A stretch of DNA of 64,000 nucleotides. Source: Cupriavidus sp. BIS7. Lineage in GTDB: Bacteria; Pseudomonadota; Gammaproteobacteria; Burkholderiales; Burkholderiaceae. Made by a program: the position numbers and the translations under genes. Positions 37,652-47,600 of this stretch are shown piece by piece (positions within the stretch are counted from its first letter, which is position 1; each line of letters opens with the position of its first letter). The stretch covers positions 1 through 64,000 of the forward strand of contig NZ_ALOU01000048.1 of assembly GCF_000292345.1 (NCBI RefSeq), in the 5' to 3' direction. The notes under the pieces were generated by a model that made no database searches, was not told where the DNA came from, and saw nothing but the letters and a program-made list of their open reading frames with translations.

Positions 37652-38500
37652 TCAGGCCCGCTGCGCCATCGCATGCAACCCAAGCAGGACGAGATTATCG
37701 TGCATCTCGAACGGCATCGCGAGTGCGCCGGCCACGGCGTGTCGCGCGCCGCCCGACAGCAGGCAGCGCACCGGGCCGCGTTCCCCGAGCGCGCGCCATG
37801 AGCGCTCGATTGCGCCGGCCTGGGCGGCCAGACAGCCGGCAGCAATGGCATCGCGAGTGTTGTCTGCGCCCAACGCTCTGACGGCACGCGCAGCTCCCGC
37901 GCCGGTGTCCAGCACATCGAGTTCGGGCAGTTGCGCGGTGTTGCGCGCCAGCGTGCCGAGCATCAGCGACAGGCCCGGCAGGATCAGCCCGCCTTCGAAG
38001 CGCGCGCCGTCTGCGGTGGCCGTGACGATGTCGAGCGTGGTGGCCGTACCCGCCGTCACGATCAGCAACGTCTGACCGGGCAGCCAGCGGTGCGCGCCGA
38101 TGCTGCCGACCCAGCGGTCCACGCCAAGCTGCGTGGGCTCGTGATAGCCATTAACGAGGTCGCCGTGTGCCGCCGCGGTGCGTACCCAATTCGGCGCCAC
38201 CGCGGTGCCAAAGGCTTCCACCAGCAAGGTTTCGACGTCCGCTGCGATGGTCGGCCCGGCCACATTGGCGATCCAGACGGCCGGTATCGAACCGGCGGCA
38301 AGCTGCTGCCAGGTGCCAACCAGCGACGCACGCTCCGCCGGCGTCGCATGGGCAGCCGCGCCAGCGTGCTGCCATGGCGTAGGCAACGCTCCGTTGCCCA
38401 CGGCGCTGTCAGCCGCACCGTCAGCCGCACTGCCGGCTGAACTGTCGCACCATGCCCATTTGAGGCGCGTATTGCCGATATCGATCAGCAGGATGCTCAT
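37652..38500 (-). CDS. coaX: Type III pantothenate kinase
   Basis: The 282-residue enzyme phosphorylates pantothenate, the first step of CoA synthesis. Motifs are [13 protein letters not shown] (5-17), [13 protein letters not shown] and [13 protein letters not shown], of the acetate/sugar kinase fold. A short Ala/Gly/Asp-rich insert ([12 protein letters not shown]) follows the first motif and may vary between strains. The start overlaps the birA stop by ATGA, a typical coaX-birA arrangement in beta-proteobacteria. Confidence 0.94.
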   Translation of the reverse strand: MSILLIDIGNTRLKWAWCDSSAGSAADGAADSAVGNGALPTPWQHAGAAAHATPAERASLVGTWQQLAAGSIPAVWIANVAGPTIAADVETLLVEAFGTAVAPNWVRTAAAHGDLVNGYHEPTQLGVDRWVGSIGAHRWLPGQTLLIVTAGTATTLDIVTATADGARFEGGLILPGLSLMLGTLARNTAQLPELDVLDTGAGAARAVRALGADNTRDAIAAGCLAAQAGAIERSWRALGERGPVRCLLSGGARHAVAGALAMPFEMHDNLVLLGLHAMAQRA

Positions 38501-39354
38501 GCCTGCGCTCCGCGCAGCGAGACTTCGCCACTGGCAATGCGCTGCAGCCCTTCCGGCGTTTCCAGCAGCAGGTGGCCATCGCCATCCACGCCGCGCGCCA
38601 GGCCCTCGGCCAGCACGGTGCCGTCGTGCAGCAGCCGTACCGGCTCATCGCGAAACGCGTCGCGGGCGGACCAGCGCGCAGCCATCGGGGCGAAGCCGTG
38701 CGCCAGGAAATCGTTGCGCATGCGCGCCAGCCGGTTTGCGATCGCGGCCAGGATGCGCGTCGGGTCCTGCTGCGCATCGAACGTCGTCATCGCTTCGGCC
38801 ACGCCGGCCAGATCGCGTCCCAGCGCGGCCTCCATCTGCGCATCGCGCACCAGGTTCAGGCCGATGCCGATCACCGCCCAGACACGCTGTGGCCCGGCCG
38901 GTACCGATTCGATCAGGATGCCAGCAAGCTTGCGGCCGTCGATCTGGAGATCGTTAGGCCACTTCAGGCCAACGCGTGCACCAAGTGCGTGATCGACATC
39001 CTCCAGCGCCTCGGCCAGCGCCAGCCCCACCGCAAGGCTCAGCCCGCTCAGACGCGACAGCGGCAACGCCAGCGGCATGGCCACCGAGAACGTCAACCCG
39101 GCCTGCCCTTGCCACGGGCGGCCTTGCCGGCCACGGCCAGCGGTCTGGCGATACGCCACCCGCACATGGCAGCCATCGTCGGACCAGGGCGCGGTGCGGC
39201 AGGACTGGGTCAGGTCGGCGTTGGTCGAGCCTGTTTCCTCGACCACTTCGACGGTCCATGCGTGCGCGTCCCCAATAGCGAGCGCACGATGCAGGGCATC
39301 GGTATCGATGCGCCAGACGGGGACGGATGGGGAACGATCGGGGGATGCAGGCAT
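38497..39354 (-). CDS. birA: Biotin--[acetyl-CoA-carboxylase] ligase, no DNA-binding domain
   Basis: The 285-residue ligase has the biotinyl-AMP motif [27 protein letters not shown] and a small C-terminal SH3-like domain. An N-terminal helix-turn-helix is absent. The protein starts about 30 residues before EETGSTN, so it cannot act as the biotin-operon repressor. Its targets would include the carboxylases of leucine and fatty-acid metabolism. The frame is open to 39477, but MPASPDRS at 39354 is the better start. Confidence 0.93.
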   Translation of the reverse strand: MPASPDRSPSVPVWRIDTDALHRALAIGDAHAWTVEVVEETGSTNADLTQSCRTAPWSDDGCHVRVAYRQTAGRGRQGRPWQGQAGLTFSVAMPLALPLSRLSGLSLAVGLALAEALEDVDHALGARVGLKWPNDLQIDGRKLAGILIESVPAGPQRVWAVIGIGLNLVRDAQMEAALGRDLAGVAEAMTTFDAQQDPTRILAAIANRLARMRNDFLAHGFAPMAARWSARDAFRDEPVRLLHDGTVLAEGLARGVDGDGHLLLETPEGLQRIASGEVSLRGAQA

Positions 39355-39461
39355 GTCGAATACAAAGAATTCCGGGATCAACCCGGCGTTGCGCGGTCTG
39401 GCGAGATTGTAGCCGTGGCCGTGTCGGATGGCGCCGGATCGCCATGCCCCGGCCGGTAGCA

Positions 39462-39467
39462 TAGAAT
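39462..39467 (+). promoter_or_regulatory. Putative -10 element of the MCE transport operon
   Basis: TAGAATCGAG lies 33 bases upstream of the probable TTG start at 39501, in the divergent interval with birA. Confidence 0.4.
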
Positions 39468-39500
39468 CGAGACTCACCCATCACATCGCATCGACTTCAT

Positions 39501-40631
39501 TTGGAACGCCAGCCGACGCCCGTCATCGCGATCTCTCGTCAGGACGAAGCCTTCCGCGTGCTGCTGCAGGGGGAATGGACCGCGCTCGCGCTCGCCGGAT
39601 GCCATGAGGCGCGCGGGCTGCGTGCCCAGCTGCACGAACTGTCCGAAGCGCCACGCCACGCGCAGTGGTCGCTGGAGGGTGTCACGCGCCTCGATCACAT
39701 CGGCGCGCAACTGATCTGGCAGGCCTGGAACGGCCACATGCCGGACAACGTTTCGATCAACGACGGCCAGCGGCGCGTATTCGACCGCATTGCGGGCTTG
39801 CGCACCGAGGGCTGGCACAAGCGCATGGTCGAGCGCTTCAACCCGGTCACGATCATCGGCGCGAGCCTGCTTTCGTTCTTTGCGCAGCTTGCCATCGGCA
39901 TCACGATGCTCGGACAGTTGACGTTCGATCTGATGCGATTCCTGCGCGCGCCACAACGCGGCCCGTGGCGCGAGATCTCCGCCAATATCTACAGCGTCGG
40001 CTACAAGGCACTCGGCATCACGGCGCTGGTGGGCTTCCTGATCGGCATCGTGCTGTCATACCTGTCGGCCAACCAGTTGCGGATATTTGGCGCCAGCACG
40101 TTCATCGTCAATATTCTTGGCATGGCGGTGATCCGCGAACTGGGCCCGGTGCTGGCCGCGATCCTTATCGCGGGCCGCTCGGGCTCGGCCATCACCGCGC
40201 AGATAGGCGTGATGCGTGTGACCGAGGAACTCGACGCCATGACCGTGATGGGCATTTCGCACGGCTTCCGGCTGATCATGCCACGCGTGATTGCGCTTGC
40301 CATCGCCATGCCGCTGCTGGTGGCCTGGACCGACCTGCTGGCACTGGCGGGCGGCATGGTCGCCGCACGGATGCAGCTTGACATCAGCTACACGTTCTTC
40401 CTGCGCGAGCTGCCTGATGCGGTGCCCGTGGCCAACCTGTGGCTGGGCCTGGGCAAGGGCGTGGTGTTCGGCGTGCTGATCGCGCTGACGGCCTGCCACT
40501 TCGGCCTGCGCATCAAGCCCAATACGCAGAGCCTGGGCCAGGGCACGACTGCCTCCGTGGTGACATCGATCACCGTGGTCATCATCGCCGATGCCTTGTT
40601 CGCGATCCTGTTCAAGGATGTCGGATTATGA
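39501..40631 (+). CDS. MlaE-family ABC permease fused to a STAS-like domain
   Basis: The 376-residue protein has an N-terminal STAS-like domain (about 1-95, with GEWTALALAG and VTRLDHIGAQ). The MlaE permease domain follows, with five to six membrane helices (LVGFLIGIVLSYLSANQL, VIRELGPVLAAILIAGRSGSA). In classical Mla systems the STAS protein MlaB is separate. No ATG or GTG is in frame upstream before a stop at 39462, so TTG at 39501 is the probable start. It leads a four-gene operon for phospholipid-type transport. Confidence 0.9.
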   Translation: MERQPTPVIAISRQDEAFRVLLQGEWTALALAGCHEARGLRAQLHELSEAPRHAQWSLEGVTRLDHIGAQLIWQAWNGHMPDNVSINDGQRRVFDRIAGLRTEGWHKRMVERFNPVTIIGASLLSFFAQLAIGITMLGQLTFDLMRFLRAPQRGPWREISANIYSVGYKALGITALVGFLIGIVLSYLSANQLRIFGASTFIVNILGMAVIRELGPVLAAILIAGRSGSAITAQIGVMRVTEELDAMTVMGISHGFRLIMPRVIALAIAMPLLVAWTDLLALAGGMVAARMQLDISYTFFLRELPDAVPVANLWLGLGKGVVFGVLIALTACHFGLRIKPNTQSLGQGTTASVVTSITVVIIADALFAILFKDVGL

Positions 40632-41467
40632 GCGCAAACATTGGACGCGATACCCCGCGCGAGGCGATCATCGAGGTCCGCAACCTCGTCAAGCGCTTTG
40701 GCGACAACGTCGTGCACGACGACCTGTGCCTGGATGTCTACCGCGGCGAGGTGCTGTCGATCGTCGGCGGGTCCGGCGCGGGCAAGACGGTGCTGCTGCG
40801 GCAGATCGTTGGCCTGGAGCGGCCGACATCGGGCACGATACGGATCTTTGGCGAAAACCCCGCGGATCTGACGTCGGCCCAACTGCAGGCGCTGCGCAAC
40901 CGCTGGGGCCTGCAGTTCCAGCGTGGCGCGCTGTTCTCGGCGTTGTCGGTGATCGACAACATCGCGCTGCCGCTGCGCGAAATGCGCTCGCTGCCGGACA
41001 ACCTGATCTGCCAGGCGTCGCTGCTCAAGCTGCAGCTGGTAGGGCTGTCGGCCAAGGATGCGGACAAGATGCCGGCCGACCTGTCCGGCGGCATGATCAA
41101 GCGCGTGGCGCTGGCCCGCGCGCTGGCGCTGGAACCGGAACTCGTGTTCCTGGACGAGCCAACGGCCGGCCTCGACCCGATGGCCTCGGATGACTACGTG
41201 GCGCTGATCCGCGAACTGCGCCGCGAGCTCGGCCTGACCGTTGTCATGATCACGCACGACCTGGACTCGCTCGTGGCACTGTCCGATCGCGTGGCCGTGC
41301 TGGCAGACCACAAGGTGCTGGCCGCCGCGCCGATCCCCGAGGTGATCAAGATCGATCACCCGTTTATTCGCGAGTATTTCCTGGGCGATCGCGCCCAGCG
41401 CGCGCTGCAGGCGCTGCCGGCACCGAGTGGGGCCGGCAGTGCGCACGCGCATCCCGGAGAAGCCTGA
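40628..41467 (+). CDS. MlaF-like ABC transporter ATPase
   Basis: The 279-residue ATPase has Walker A GGSGAGKT (47-54), signature LSGGMIKRVALARA and Walker B LVFLDEPTAGLDP, followed by THDLDSL. The MIKR variant of the signature is typical of MCE-associated ATPases (MlaF/TtgA-type). The start overlaps the permease stop (ATGA), and the stop shares a base with the next start. It powers lipid movement between inner and outer membrane. Confidence 0.93.
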   Translation: MSANIGRDTPREAIIEVRNLVKRFGDNVVHDDLCLDVYRGEVLSIVGGSGAGKTVLLRQIVGLERPTSGTIRIFGENPADLTSAQLQALRNRWGLQFQRGALFSALSVIDNIALPLREMRSLPDNLICQASLLKLQLVGLSAKDADKMPADLSGGMIKRVALARALALEPELVFLDEPTAGLDPMASDDYVALIRELRRELGLTVVMITHDLDSLVALSDRVAVLADHKVLAAAPIPEVIKIDHPFIREYFLGDRAQRALQALPAPSGAGSAHAHPGEA

Positions 41468-42408
41468 TGGAAAACAAGTCAAACGCCTTTCTTGCCGGCG
41501 TGTTCACCATCGGCCTGGCCATCCTGGTGCTGTTCGCGCTGTTCTGGTTCAGCAGCGATCACGCGATTCGCGTGCCGTACGACCTGATTACGCGGTCGAC
41601 CGTAAACGGCCTCGGGCCGCAGGCCGACGTGAAGTACCGTGGCCTCGACGTTGGCAAGGTCATATCGATCAAGTTCGATCCGCAGGTGCCGGGCCAGATC
41701 ATCGTGCGGATCAACGTCAACCATGACACCCCGATCACACGCACCACGTATGCCACGCTGGGCTTCCAGGGCGTGACCGGCATCGCCTACGTGCAGCTTG
41801 ACGATTCCGCACGCGAGGACGGCGACGGCACCAGTTCGCCGCCGCTGCACACATCGACGCGCGACCCTGCGCGCATCGTGATGCGCCCGGGCTTCTTCGA
41901 GGAACTTGAAAAACGCGGCGATTCGCTGCTGACCCAGACCGAAACGCTGATGGCATCGCTCAACAGCATGTTCCAGACCACCAACCGCGACGAACTGATG
42001 GCGGCCATCCGTGCCGTGCACAAGACTGCCGACGATTACTCGCAACTGAAGGCAACGTTGCAGCCGGCGGCCGAGAAGCTGCCGAAGGCCGTCGACGGCC
42101 TGAACGCGGCGCTGGCGTCGACGAAGCGGCTGACCGATGAGCTTGGCAGCCCGAACGGCACGGTCATGCGCACGGTCAACCGGGTGGGACAGGACATGCA
42201 GGTGGCCGCCGATTCGGTGCAAGCCACCACTGCCATCGTGAACCAGGAAACGCTGCCGCAGATCAACGGTCTGGCACGCGATGCCCGCCAGACGGCGCGC
42301 AGCATCGACCGCGCCGCAGGCCAGTTCAACGACCGGCCGAGCAGCGTGCTGTTCGGCGGCCCGTCGCCAGCGCCCGGCCCCGGCGAACCGGGCTTTCAGG
42401 CTCCCTGA
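41467..42408 (+). CDS. MCE-domain substrate-binding protein (MlaD-like)
   Basis: The 313-residue protein has one N-terminal membrane helix (AFLAGVFTIGLAILVLFALFWF) and an MCE domain (about 40-120: GLGPQADVKYRGLDVGKV, TLGFQGVTGIAYVQL). A long alpha-helical C-terminus (about 140-300) is probably a periplasmic needle or tunnel. At 313 residues it is longer than MlaD (about 180) and closer to the PqiB/LetB-like or Mce type with a helical tail. It binds lipids for transfer across the periplasm. Confidence 0.92.
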   Translation: MENKSNAFLAGVFTIGLAILVLFALFWFSSDHAIRVPYDLITRSTVNGLGPQADVKYRGLDVGKVISIKFDPQVPGQIIVRINVNHDTPITRTTYATLGFQGVTGIAYVQLDDSAREDGDGTSSPPLHTSTRDPARIVMRPGFFEELEKRGDSLLTQTETLMASLNSMFQTTNRDELMAAIRAVHKTADDYSQLKATLQPAAEKLPKAVDGLNAALASTKRLTDELGSPNGTVMRTVNRVGQDMQVAADSVQATTAIVNQETLPQINGLARDARQTARSIDRAAGQFNDRPSSVLFGGPSPAPGPGEPGFQAP

Positions 42409-42441
42409 TCCAAAGCATCCATCCATCGTCGGAAACGCGCC

Positions 42442-43068
42442 ATGTCCATTGCCCCCGTTCTTCGGCTCACCGCGCTGGGCCTGCTGATCGCACTGTCTGG
42501 CTGCAGCCTGCTGTCGCCGCCGCCGTCCACCACCACCTATGACTTTGGCCCGCTGGCCGCGGCGCCGTCGCAACCGCCCGCGAAATTACCGAAGCTGCGC
42601 ATCACGCAGACTGACGGGCCGGTCTGGATGGACGGCCGCGGCATCTACTACCGGCTGCAATACACGCAGGCGCAGCGACTGCAGGCCTACGCCACGCAAC
42701 GCTGGATCGACTCCCCGCAGCATCTGTTTGACGATCGCCTGCGCGAAGCCGTGGCCGGGCGCGGTCCGCTGACGTGGACCGGCGATGCGTCCGTGCCTGC
42801 GCTGAAGGTGGAACTGCTGGCCTTTGAACAGGTCTTTGACTCTGCAACCAGCAGCCGTGGCGTAGTGCGCGCACGCGCCACCGTCTATCAGAAAGGCATG
42901 ATCGGGCAAAAAACGTTCGTCGCAGAGCAGCCGGCACCAAGCGCTGATGGCGCGGGCGGCGTGAAAGCATTGTCGGCCAGTGCCGATGCCGTGATTGCGG
43001 CAATCCTGGACTGGGCCGCGACGCTACCGCTCGATACCAGCCAGCCCCCGAACCAGGTCCGCCAATGA
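42442..43068 (+). CDS. ABC-type transport auxiliary lipoprotein (PqiC-like)
   Basis: The 208-residue protein has a lipoprotein signal, with lipobox LSGC about 20 residues in, and an ABC_trans_aux domain (TTTYDFGPLA near the start, DRLREAVAGRG in the middle). The residue after Cys is Ser, which predicts outer-membrane sorting. Such lipoproteins receive the MCE tunnel at the outer membrane. It ends the operon and has no MlaA, MlaB or MlaC partner here. Confidence 0.88.
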   Translation: MSIAPVLRLTALGLLIALSGCSLLSPPPSTTTYDFGPLAAAPSQPPAKLPKLRITQTDGPVWMDGRGIYYRLQYTQAQRLQAYATQRWIDSPQHLFDDRLREAVAGRGPLTWTGDASVPALKVELLAFEQVFDSATSSRGVVRARATVYQKGMIGQKTFVAEQPAPSADGAGGVKALSASADAVIAAILDWAATLPLDTSQPPNQVRQ

Positions 43069-43110
43069 GCGTAAAGTACCAATCAGGCAGTCCGCTGTCT
43101 TACCGTATTC

Positions 43111-44403
43111 ATGGCACAGGCAACGCCCCTGCTCTCTCCTGATCCGCAACAGGACCCGCACACGCCCGAGATCGACGACGGGCTGCTGCCGCGTCACTCG
43201 CCGGTGGCGCGCGTGGGCCTGCTCTGCTTCACGTTGCTCGTGGTGTACGCGAGCCTCTATCCGTTCTCTGGCTGGGTCGACAACGGCATCTCGCCGTTTG
43301 CGTTCCTGACAGCGCCCAAGCCCCGCTACATCACCGAGTTCGACCTGCTGACCAACGTGCTTGGCTATTGCCCGTTTGGCGGGCTCGTTGTGCTGTCGCT
43401 GCATCCACGCGTCTCGGGCGCGCGCGCGACGCTGATCGCACTGGTGGCCGGCGCGCTGCTGTCCGGCACGATGGAGGCGCTGCAGACCTGGCTGCCCACG
43501 CGCATCTCGTCGAATATCGACCTGATCACCAATGCATTGGGCTCACTGCTGGGCGCCGCCGTGGTGGCGCCGTTCACGAGCGCGCTGGTCGACCGCGGCA
43601 CGCTGACGCGGCTGCGTGTCGCGTGGTTCGAACCGCACGCGAGCTTCGCGATCATCCTGATCCTGCTGTGGCCGTTCGCGCAGATCTTCCCGCAGGAACA
43701 CCTGTTCGGCATGGGTGGCATCGTGCGTGAATGGCTGACGGACCCGGATTCGTGGCCAATGGCGCTGCTGCAGACCTACTTCCCGGCCGTGGTGGCGTTG
43801 CAGGACGACATCGGGCTGCGTCCCGACGACATGCAGAGCCAGTTGATGCTGGAGACGCTGGTGACGGCGTCGAGCTGGATCGGCACCGGGCTGTTTGCCT
43901 CGATCGCCATGCGCCGTACCGCGCCGATGCTGCGCATCCTGGCGGGCCTGCTGACCGCCGCGCTGATCATCAAGGCTGCAGTGGCCGAACTGCAGTTTCC
44001 CGACGACAACGCCTTCAACTGGCTGTCCGAAGGCGGCCGCTTCGCACTGCTGACAAGTTCGCTGGTATTGGTGCTGCTGTTGCGCCTGCCACGCTGGCTG
44101 CGCGCCATCCTGGCCACCCTCGCGCTGGCAGCGCTGATTGTGCTGACCAACGTCCTGCCGTCGAACCCCTACGCGTGGATCTCCGAACAGGGCTGGCGCA
44201 TGGGCCGCTTCGTTCATTTCAACAGCCTTGCACAATGGCTTGGCTGGGTGTGGCCGTTCCTGGCGTTCTGCTACATCGTCTGGCGCTTCGAGCAGGTCGG
44301 CGCACGCCGGCGACTGGTACGCCGCGCACGACGCCGCGCCACGGAGCGCGCAGTGGCTGCTGCCACAGAGGGGCATCAGGAGACGAAGCGGCCGCCGGCC
44401 TAA
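43111..44403 (+). CDS. VanZ-family integral membrane protein
   Basis: The 430-residue protein begins with a VanZ-like unit ([19 protein letters not shown], then [18 protein letters not shown] and [19 protein letters not shown]) and continues with about six more membrane helices of no known family. VanZ proteins have an ill-defined role in envelope or lipoteichoic-acid-like processes; the long form is common in this group. It is 42 bp from the lipoprotein gene and may share the transcript. The stop overlaps the stop of the convergent pcp gene by 4 bases. Confidence 0.83.
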   Translation: MAQATPLLSPDPQQDPHTPEIDDGLLPRHSPVARVGLLCFTLLVVYASLYPFSGWVDNGISPFAFLTAPKPRYITEFDLLTNVLGYCPFGGLVVLSLHPRVSGARATLIALVAGALLSGTMEALQTWLPTRISSNIDLITNALGSLLGAAVVAPFTSALVDRGTLTRLRVAWFEPHASFAIILILLWPFAQIFPQEHLFGMGGIVREWLTDPDSWPMALLQTYFPAVVALQDDIGLRPDDMQSQLMLETLVTASSWIGTGLFASIAMRRTAPMLRILAGLLTAALIIKAAVAELQFPDDNAFNWLSEGGRFALLTSSLVLVLLLRLPRWLRAILATLALAALIVLTNVLPSNPYAWISEQGWRMGRFVHFNSLAQWLGWVWPFLAFCYIVWRFEQVGARRRLVRRARRRATERAVAAATEGHQETKRPPA

Positions 44404-45056
44404 TGAAGCTGCCCGCCCTGCTCGCGAATATCCGCGTCGGTCGATAGCGCAGTGGCCACCGCCACACGCAGGCCCGTGATCAGCGTGTCGAGTGCCAGGC
44501 TTGGTGCGCCCGGATGCCGCGCGGCCTGTTCCGGCAGGTAGGGGATATGGATGAACCCGCCGCGCACGCCAGCAGCACCACGCTGCGCCAGCGCGTGCAT
44601 CAGTCCATAGAACACGTGATTGCAGACAAAGGTGCCTGCGGTTTGCGAGACCATTGCGGGCACGCCGGCCGCGCGCAGGTCGCGCACGATGGCCTTGATC
44701 GGCAGCGTCGAGAAATAGGCCACCGGGCCGTCTTCGGCGATGGCCATGTCGATCGGCTGCGCGCCCGCGTTGTCGGCGATGCGTGCATCGTCGACGTTGA
44801 TCGCCACGCGCTCGATCGACATCTCGGTGCGGCCGCCTGCCTGCCCCACGGCGATCACCACATCGGGCCGTAGTGACTCCACCAGCGCCGCCATCGCGTC
44901 GATGGCATCGCCGAACACGCAGGGCAACTGCCGGGCGACGATCACGGCGTCGCCCACGCGCTGGCCGTCGAGCGCCCGTACCGCCTCCCAGGACGGATTC
45001 ACCGGTTCGCTCTCGAACGGCTCGAAGCCGGTCAGCAGGACAGTACGGGTAGTCAT
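44400..45056 (-). CDS. pcp: Pyrrolidone-carboxylate peptidase
   Basis: The 218-residue cysteine peptidase removes N-terminal pyroglutamate. Its triad is visible as Glu82 ([11 protein letters not shown]), Cys145 ([12 protein letters not shown]) and His170 ([10 protein letters not shown]), at the same spacing as in Bacillus enzymes. It is the last gene of an operon with a permease pair and 5-oxoprolinase, so released 5-oxoproline is handed to PxpABC. The protein is cytosolic. Confidence 0.95.
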   Translation of the reverse strand: MTTRTVLLTGFEPFESEPVNPSWEAVRALDGQRVGDAVIVARQLPCVFGDAIDAMAALVESLRPDVVIAVGQAGGRTEMSIERVAINVDDARIADNAGAQPIDMAIAEDGPVAYFSTLPIKAIVRDLRAAGVPAMVSQTAGTFVCNHVFYGLMHALAQRGAAGVRGGFIHIPYLPEQAARHPGAPSLALDTLITGLRVAVATALSTDADIREQGGQLH

Positions 45057-45071
45057 GACGGATGCCTCCGG

Positions 45072-46022
45072 TTACATCAGGAAGTACAACAGGATGATGT
45101 TGGCCACCAGGATGCACAGCGCGGTGGGGACCTGCGCGCGGATCACGGCGTTCTTGTCTTCCAGCTCCAGCAGTGCGGCCGGCACAATGTTGAAGTTCGC
45201 GGCCATTGGCGTCATCAGCGTGCCGCAGTAGCCCGAGAACATGCCGATGGCTGCCATCACAGCCGGATTCGCGTTGAACATGCCTACCAGGATAGGCACG
45301 CCCACGCCGCCGGTCATGACCGGGAACGCGGCGAAGCCGTTACCCATGATGACCGTGAACAGCGCCATGCCCACGCAATACACCGCCACGGCTACAAGCT
45401 TGTAGTCCATGTTGATGTACGCGGTGGTCAGGTGCGCCACGGCCTTGCCCACGCCTGCATCGGCAAACACCAGGCCCAGCATCGCCAGCATCTGCGGCAG
45501 CACCAGTGCCCAGCCCAGCGATTCGGTCAGGCGGCGTGATTCGCGCACGCCCTGCGCCACGGTGTCACGCGTGAGCCAGCAGACCACGGCCAGCGAGATC
45601 AGGCAGCCAATACCGAGCGAGACGAACGTGACGTTCTTCGGGTCCAGCAGCGCCAGTCCGGCGATCTTCACGTCCTTGAACAGCACTGTACCAATCACGG
45701 TGACCAGCGGGATCAGCAACGCAGGGATGAACAGCTTGTTGCCAAGGCGCTTTGCGCTGTCGCGGCGCTCTTCCTCGGACAAGGTGCCATGCTTGCCATG
45801 GCCCACGCCGCCAAACCCGGCGATCAGCGCCATCAGCACCGCGCCCACGCCGACGATCGCCGGAGGAATCTTGTCGCCGACCAGGAAGATGATCGCGTAC
45901 AGCAGCCAGAACAGCCCCGTGGACAGGCGGCGCGGATGCGTCTTGTCCGCGAACGTCATCAGCGCCGTAATCAGCAGGACGAAGCCTGCCAGCCAGTAGA
46001 GATAGTCGATCGAGACAATCAT
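45072..46022 (-). CDS. DUF979 membrane protein (permease subunit)
   Basis: The 316-residue integral membrane protein has about eight to nine hydrophobic helices and an amphipathic loop around residues 75-95 (GHGKHGTLSEEERRDSAKR). It belongs to DUF979, found next to DUF969. Together the pair resembles the two halves of a GntP/DctM-like permease. Position between pcp and pxpA points to transport of 5-oxoproline or pyroglutamyl peptides. It starts 3 bases from the DUF969 stop. Confidence 0.85.
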   Translation of the reverse strand: MIVSIDYLYWLAGFVLLITALMTFADKTHPRRLSTGLFWLLYAIIFLVGDKIPPAIVGVGAVLMALIAGFGGVGHGKHGTLSEEERRDSAKRLGNKLFIPALLIPLVTVIGTVLFKDVKIAGLALLDPKNVTFVSLGIGCLISLAVVCWLTRDTVAQGVRESRRLTESLGWALVLPQMLAMLGLVFADAGVGKAVAHLTTAYINMDYKLVAVAVYCVGMALFTVIMGNGFAAFPVMTGGVGVPILVGMFNANPAVMAAIGMFSGYCGTLMTPMAANFNIVPAALLELEDKNAVIRAQVPTALCILVANIILLYFLM

Positions 46023-46025
46023 GGC

Positions 46026-46760
46026 TTACTCCCCTTTCGCTGCGGCAGTGGCCGGCGCGCCGGCGGGCTGCTTGCCGCCCAGTTCGCGCGCGAGCCATCC
46101 GTCCAGACGCTTCAGGCGTACGGCATGGATCAGGAACGCGCAGATCGCGGTGGGGATACCCCAGACAGCAATATGCAGCGGTTCGATGTCGATGTTCGAC
46201 GACAGCAGGAACGTGTGCATCAGGGCAATCGCACCGAACGCCACGAAGATGTCCTCGCCAAAGAACAGGCCGACGTTGTCCGTGGCGGCGCAGAACGCCA
46301 GGATGCGCTGGCGCACCGGCTCGGGCAGGTGCCCGAACTTGTTCTCGGCGGCGCCTTCGGCCATCGGGGCCAGCAGCGGACGCACCATCTGCGGATGACC
46401 GCCCAGGCTTGTCAGCCCCACCGCCGCGGTGAGTTCGCGCACGGCCAGGTAGACGATCAGCAGGCGGCCCACCGTGGCCGATGCAATGCGCGAGATCCAC
46501 GCCTGCGCATGCTCACGCAACCCGTGGCGCTCGAGCAGGCCGATCACGGTCAGCGGCAACAGGATGATCAGCGGCAGGCTGCGCGCCTTGACGAACGCCG
46601 TGCCGATCGCCGTGAAGATCTGCATGACCGGCATCGATGCTGTCAGCCCTGTGACGATGGCGGCTGCCGCCACCACCATCATGGGATTGAACCGCAGAAC
46701 AAAGCCAAGGATGATGACGCCGACCCCGAGCAGGGGCCAAAGATTGACAGCCGTTTCCAT
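46026..46760 (-). CDS. DUF969 membrane protein (permease subunit)
   Basis: The 244-residue protein has six to seven membrane helices (LWPLLGVGVIILGFVLRF first) and the conserved GHLPEPVRQRILAFCAATDN stretch. It pairs with DUF979. A frame extension to 46814 exists, but METAVNLWPLL at 46760 is the natural start. The two proteins are always found together and in this operon are flanked by 5-oxoproline enzymes, so a heteromeric importer for that compound is likely. Confidence 0.85.
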   Translation of the reverse strand: METAVNLWPLLGVGVIILGFVLRFNPMMVVAAAAIVTGLTASMPVMQIFTAIGTAFVKARSLPLIILLPLTVIGLLERHGLREHAQAWISRIASATVGRLLIVYLAVRELTAAVGLTSLGGHPQMVRPLLAPMAEGAAENKFGHLPEPVRQRILAFCAATDNVGLFFGEDIFVAFGAIALMHTFLLSSNIDIEPLHIAVWGIPTAICAFLIHAVRLKRLDGWLARELGGKQPAGAPATAAAKGE

Positions 46761-46820
46761 AGAGAGCACCCGAAAGGATAGGTGGGGGGGCAAAAAGCCG
46801 GTGCGTGCGGGCAATGCCCG

Positions 46821-47561
46821 TCAGTTGCCGGCCCGGACCGCTATGCCTTCCGCGCCGAGCCGTTCCCGGATGCGGCGCGCGAAGGCAAGCGCGTGTGCGC
46901 CATCGCCGTGCAGGCACACGGTTTCGGCGCGAATCGGTACCCAGGTACCGTCGATCGCGCGCACCTTCTTGTCGCGGACCATCGACAGCGTCTGGTTCAG
47001 GGCCACTTCCTCGTCCTCGTGCAGCGCCCCCGGCGTGCCACGCTTGACCAGCGTGCCGTCAGGGTTGTAGCCGCGGTCGGCGAACACTTCCTCTTTCACG
47101 CGCAGGCCCACGTCGCGCGCCATCGAGATCATCCGGCTGTTGGCCAGGCCGAAGAAGACAAGATCCGAGTCATAGTCGCGCACGGCGCGGATGATCGCGT
47201 CGCACAGCTGCGCGTCGCGCACGGCCATGTTGTAGAGCGCGCCATGCGGCTTCACGTGCGCGAGCTGTCCGCCCTGCGAGCGCACCATGGCATCCAGCGC
47301 GCCGATCTGGTACAGCACGTCGGCGTAGACGGCCTCGGGGTCGCGCTGCATTTCCGTACGGCCAAAGTTCTCGCGATCGGGAAAGCTCGGATGCGCGCCG
47401 ATGGCTACGTTGTTGTCCAGGGCCCATTTCACGGTCTGCAGCATCGTGGCGGCGTCGCCGGCATGCCAGCCGCAGGCGATATTGGCGGAACTGATCAGCG
47501 CGAGCAGCGCTTCGTCGTTGCCGCAGCCTTCGCCGAGGTCGGCGTTCAGATCGATATGCAT
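46821..47561 (-). CDS. pxpA: 5-oxoprolinase subunit A (LamB/YcsF family)
   Basis: The 246-residue protein begins with the family signature [17 protein letters not shown] and has [14 protein letters not shown] and VKPHGALYN, likely metal/substrate-binding loops. With PxpB and PxpC it forms the ATP-dependent prokaryotic 5-oxoprolinase, opening 5-oxoproline to glutamate. Order in the operon is pxpB-pxpC-pxpA followed by the permease pair and pcp. Confidence 0.94.
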   Translation of the reverse strand: MHIDLNADLGEGCGNDEALLALISSANIACGWHAGDAATMLQTVKWALDNNVAIGAHPSFPDRENFGRTEMQRDPEAVYADVLYQIGALDAMVRSQGGQLAHVKPHGALYNMAVRDAQLCDAIIRAVRDYDSDLVFFGLANSRMISMARDVGLRVKEEVFADRGYNPDGTLVKRGTPGALHEDEEVALNQTLSMVRDKKVRAIDGTWVPIRAETVCLHGDGAHALAFARRIRERLGAEGIAVRAGN

Positions 47562-47600
47562 GGACGTTCTCCGAAGGTATATGGGGCGATGTGGATTCGT

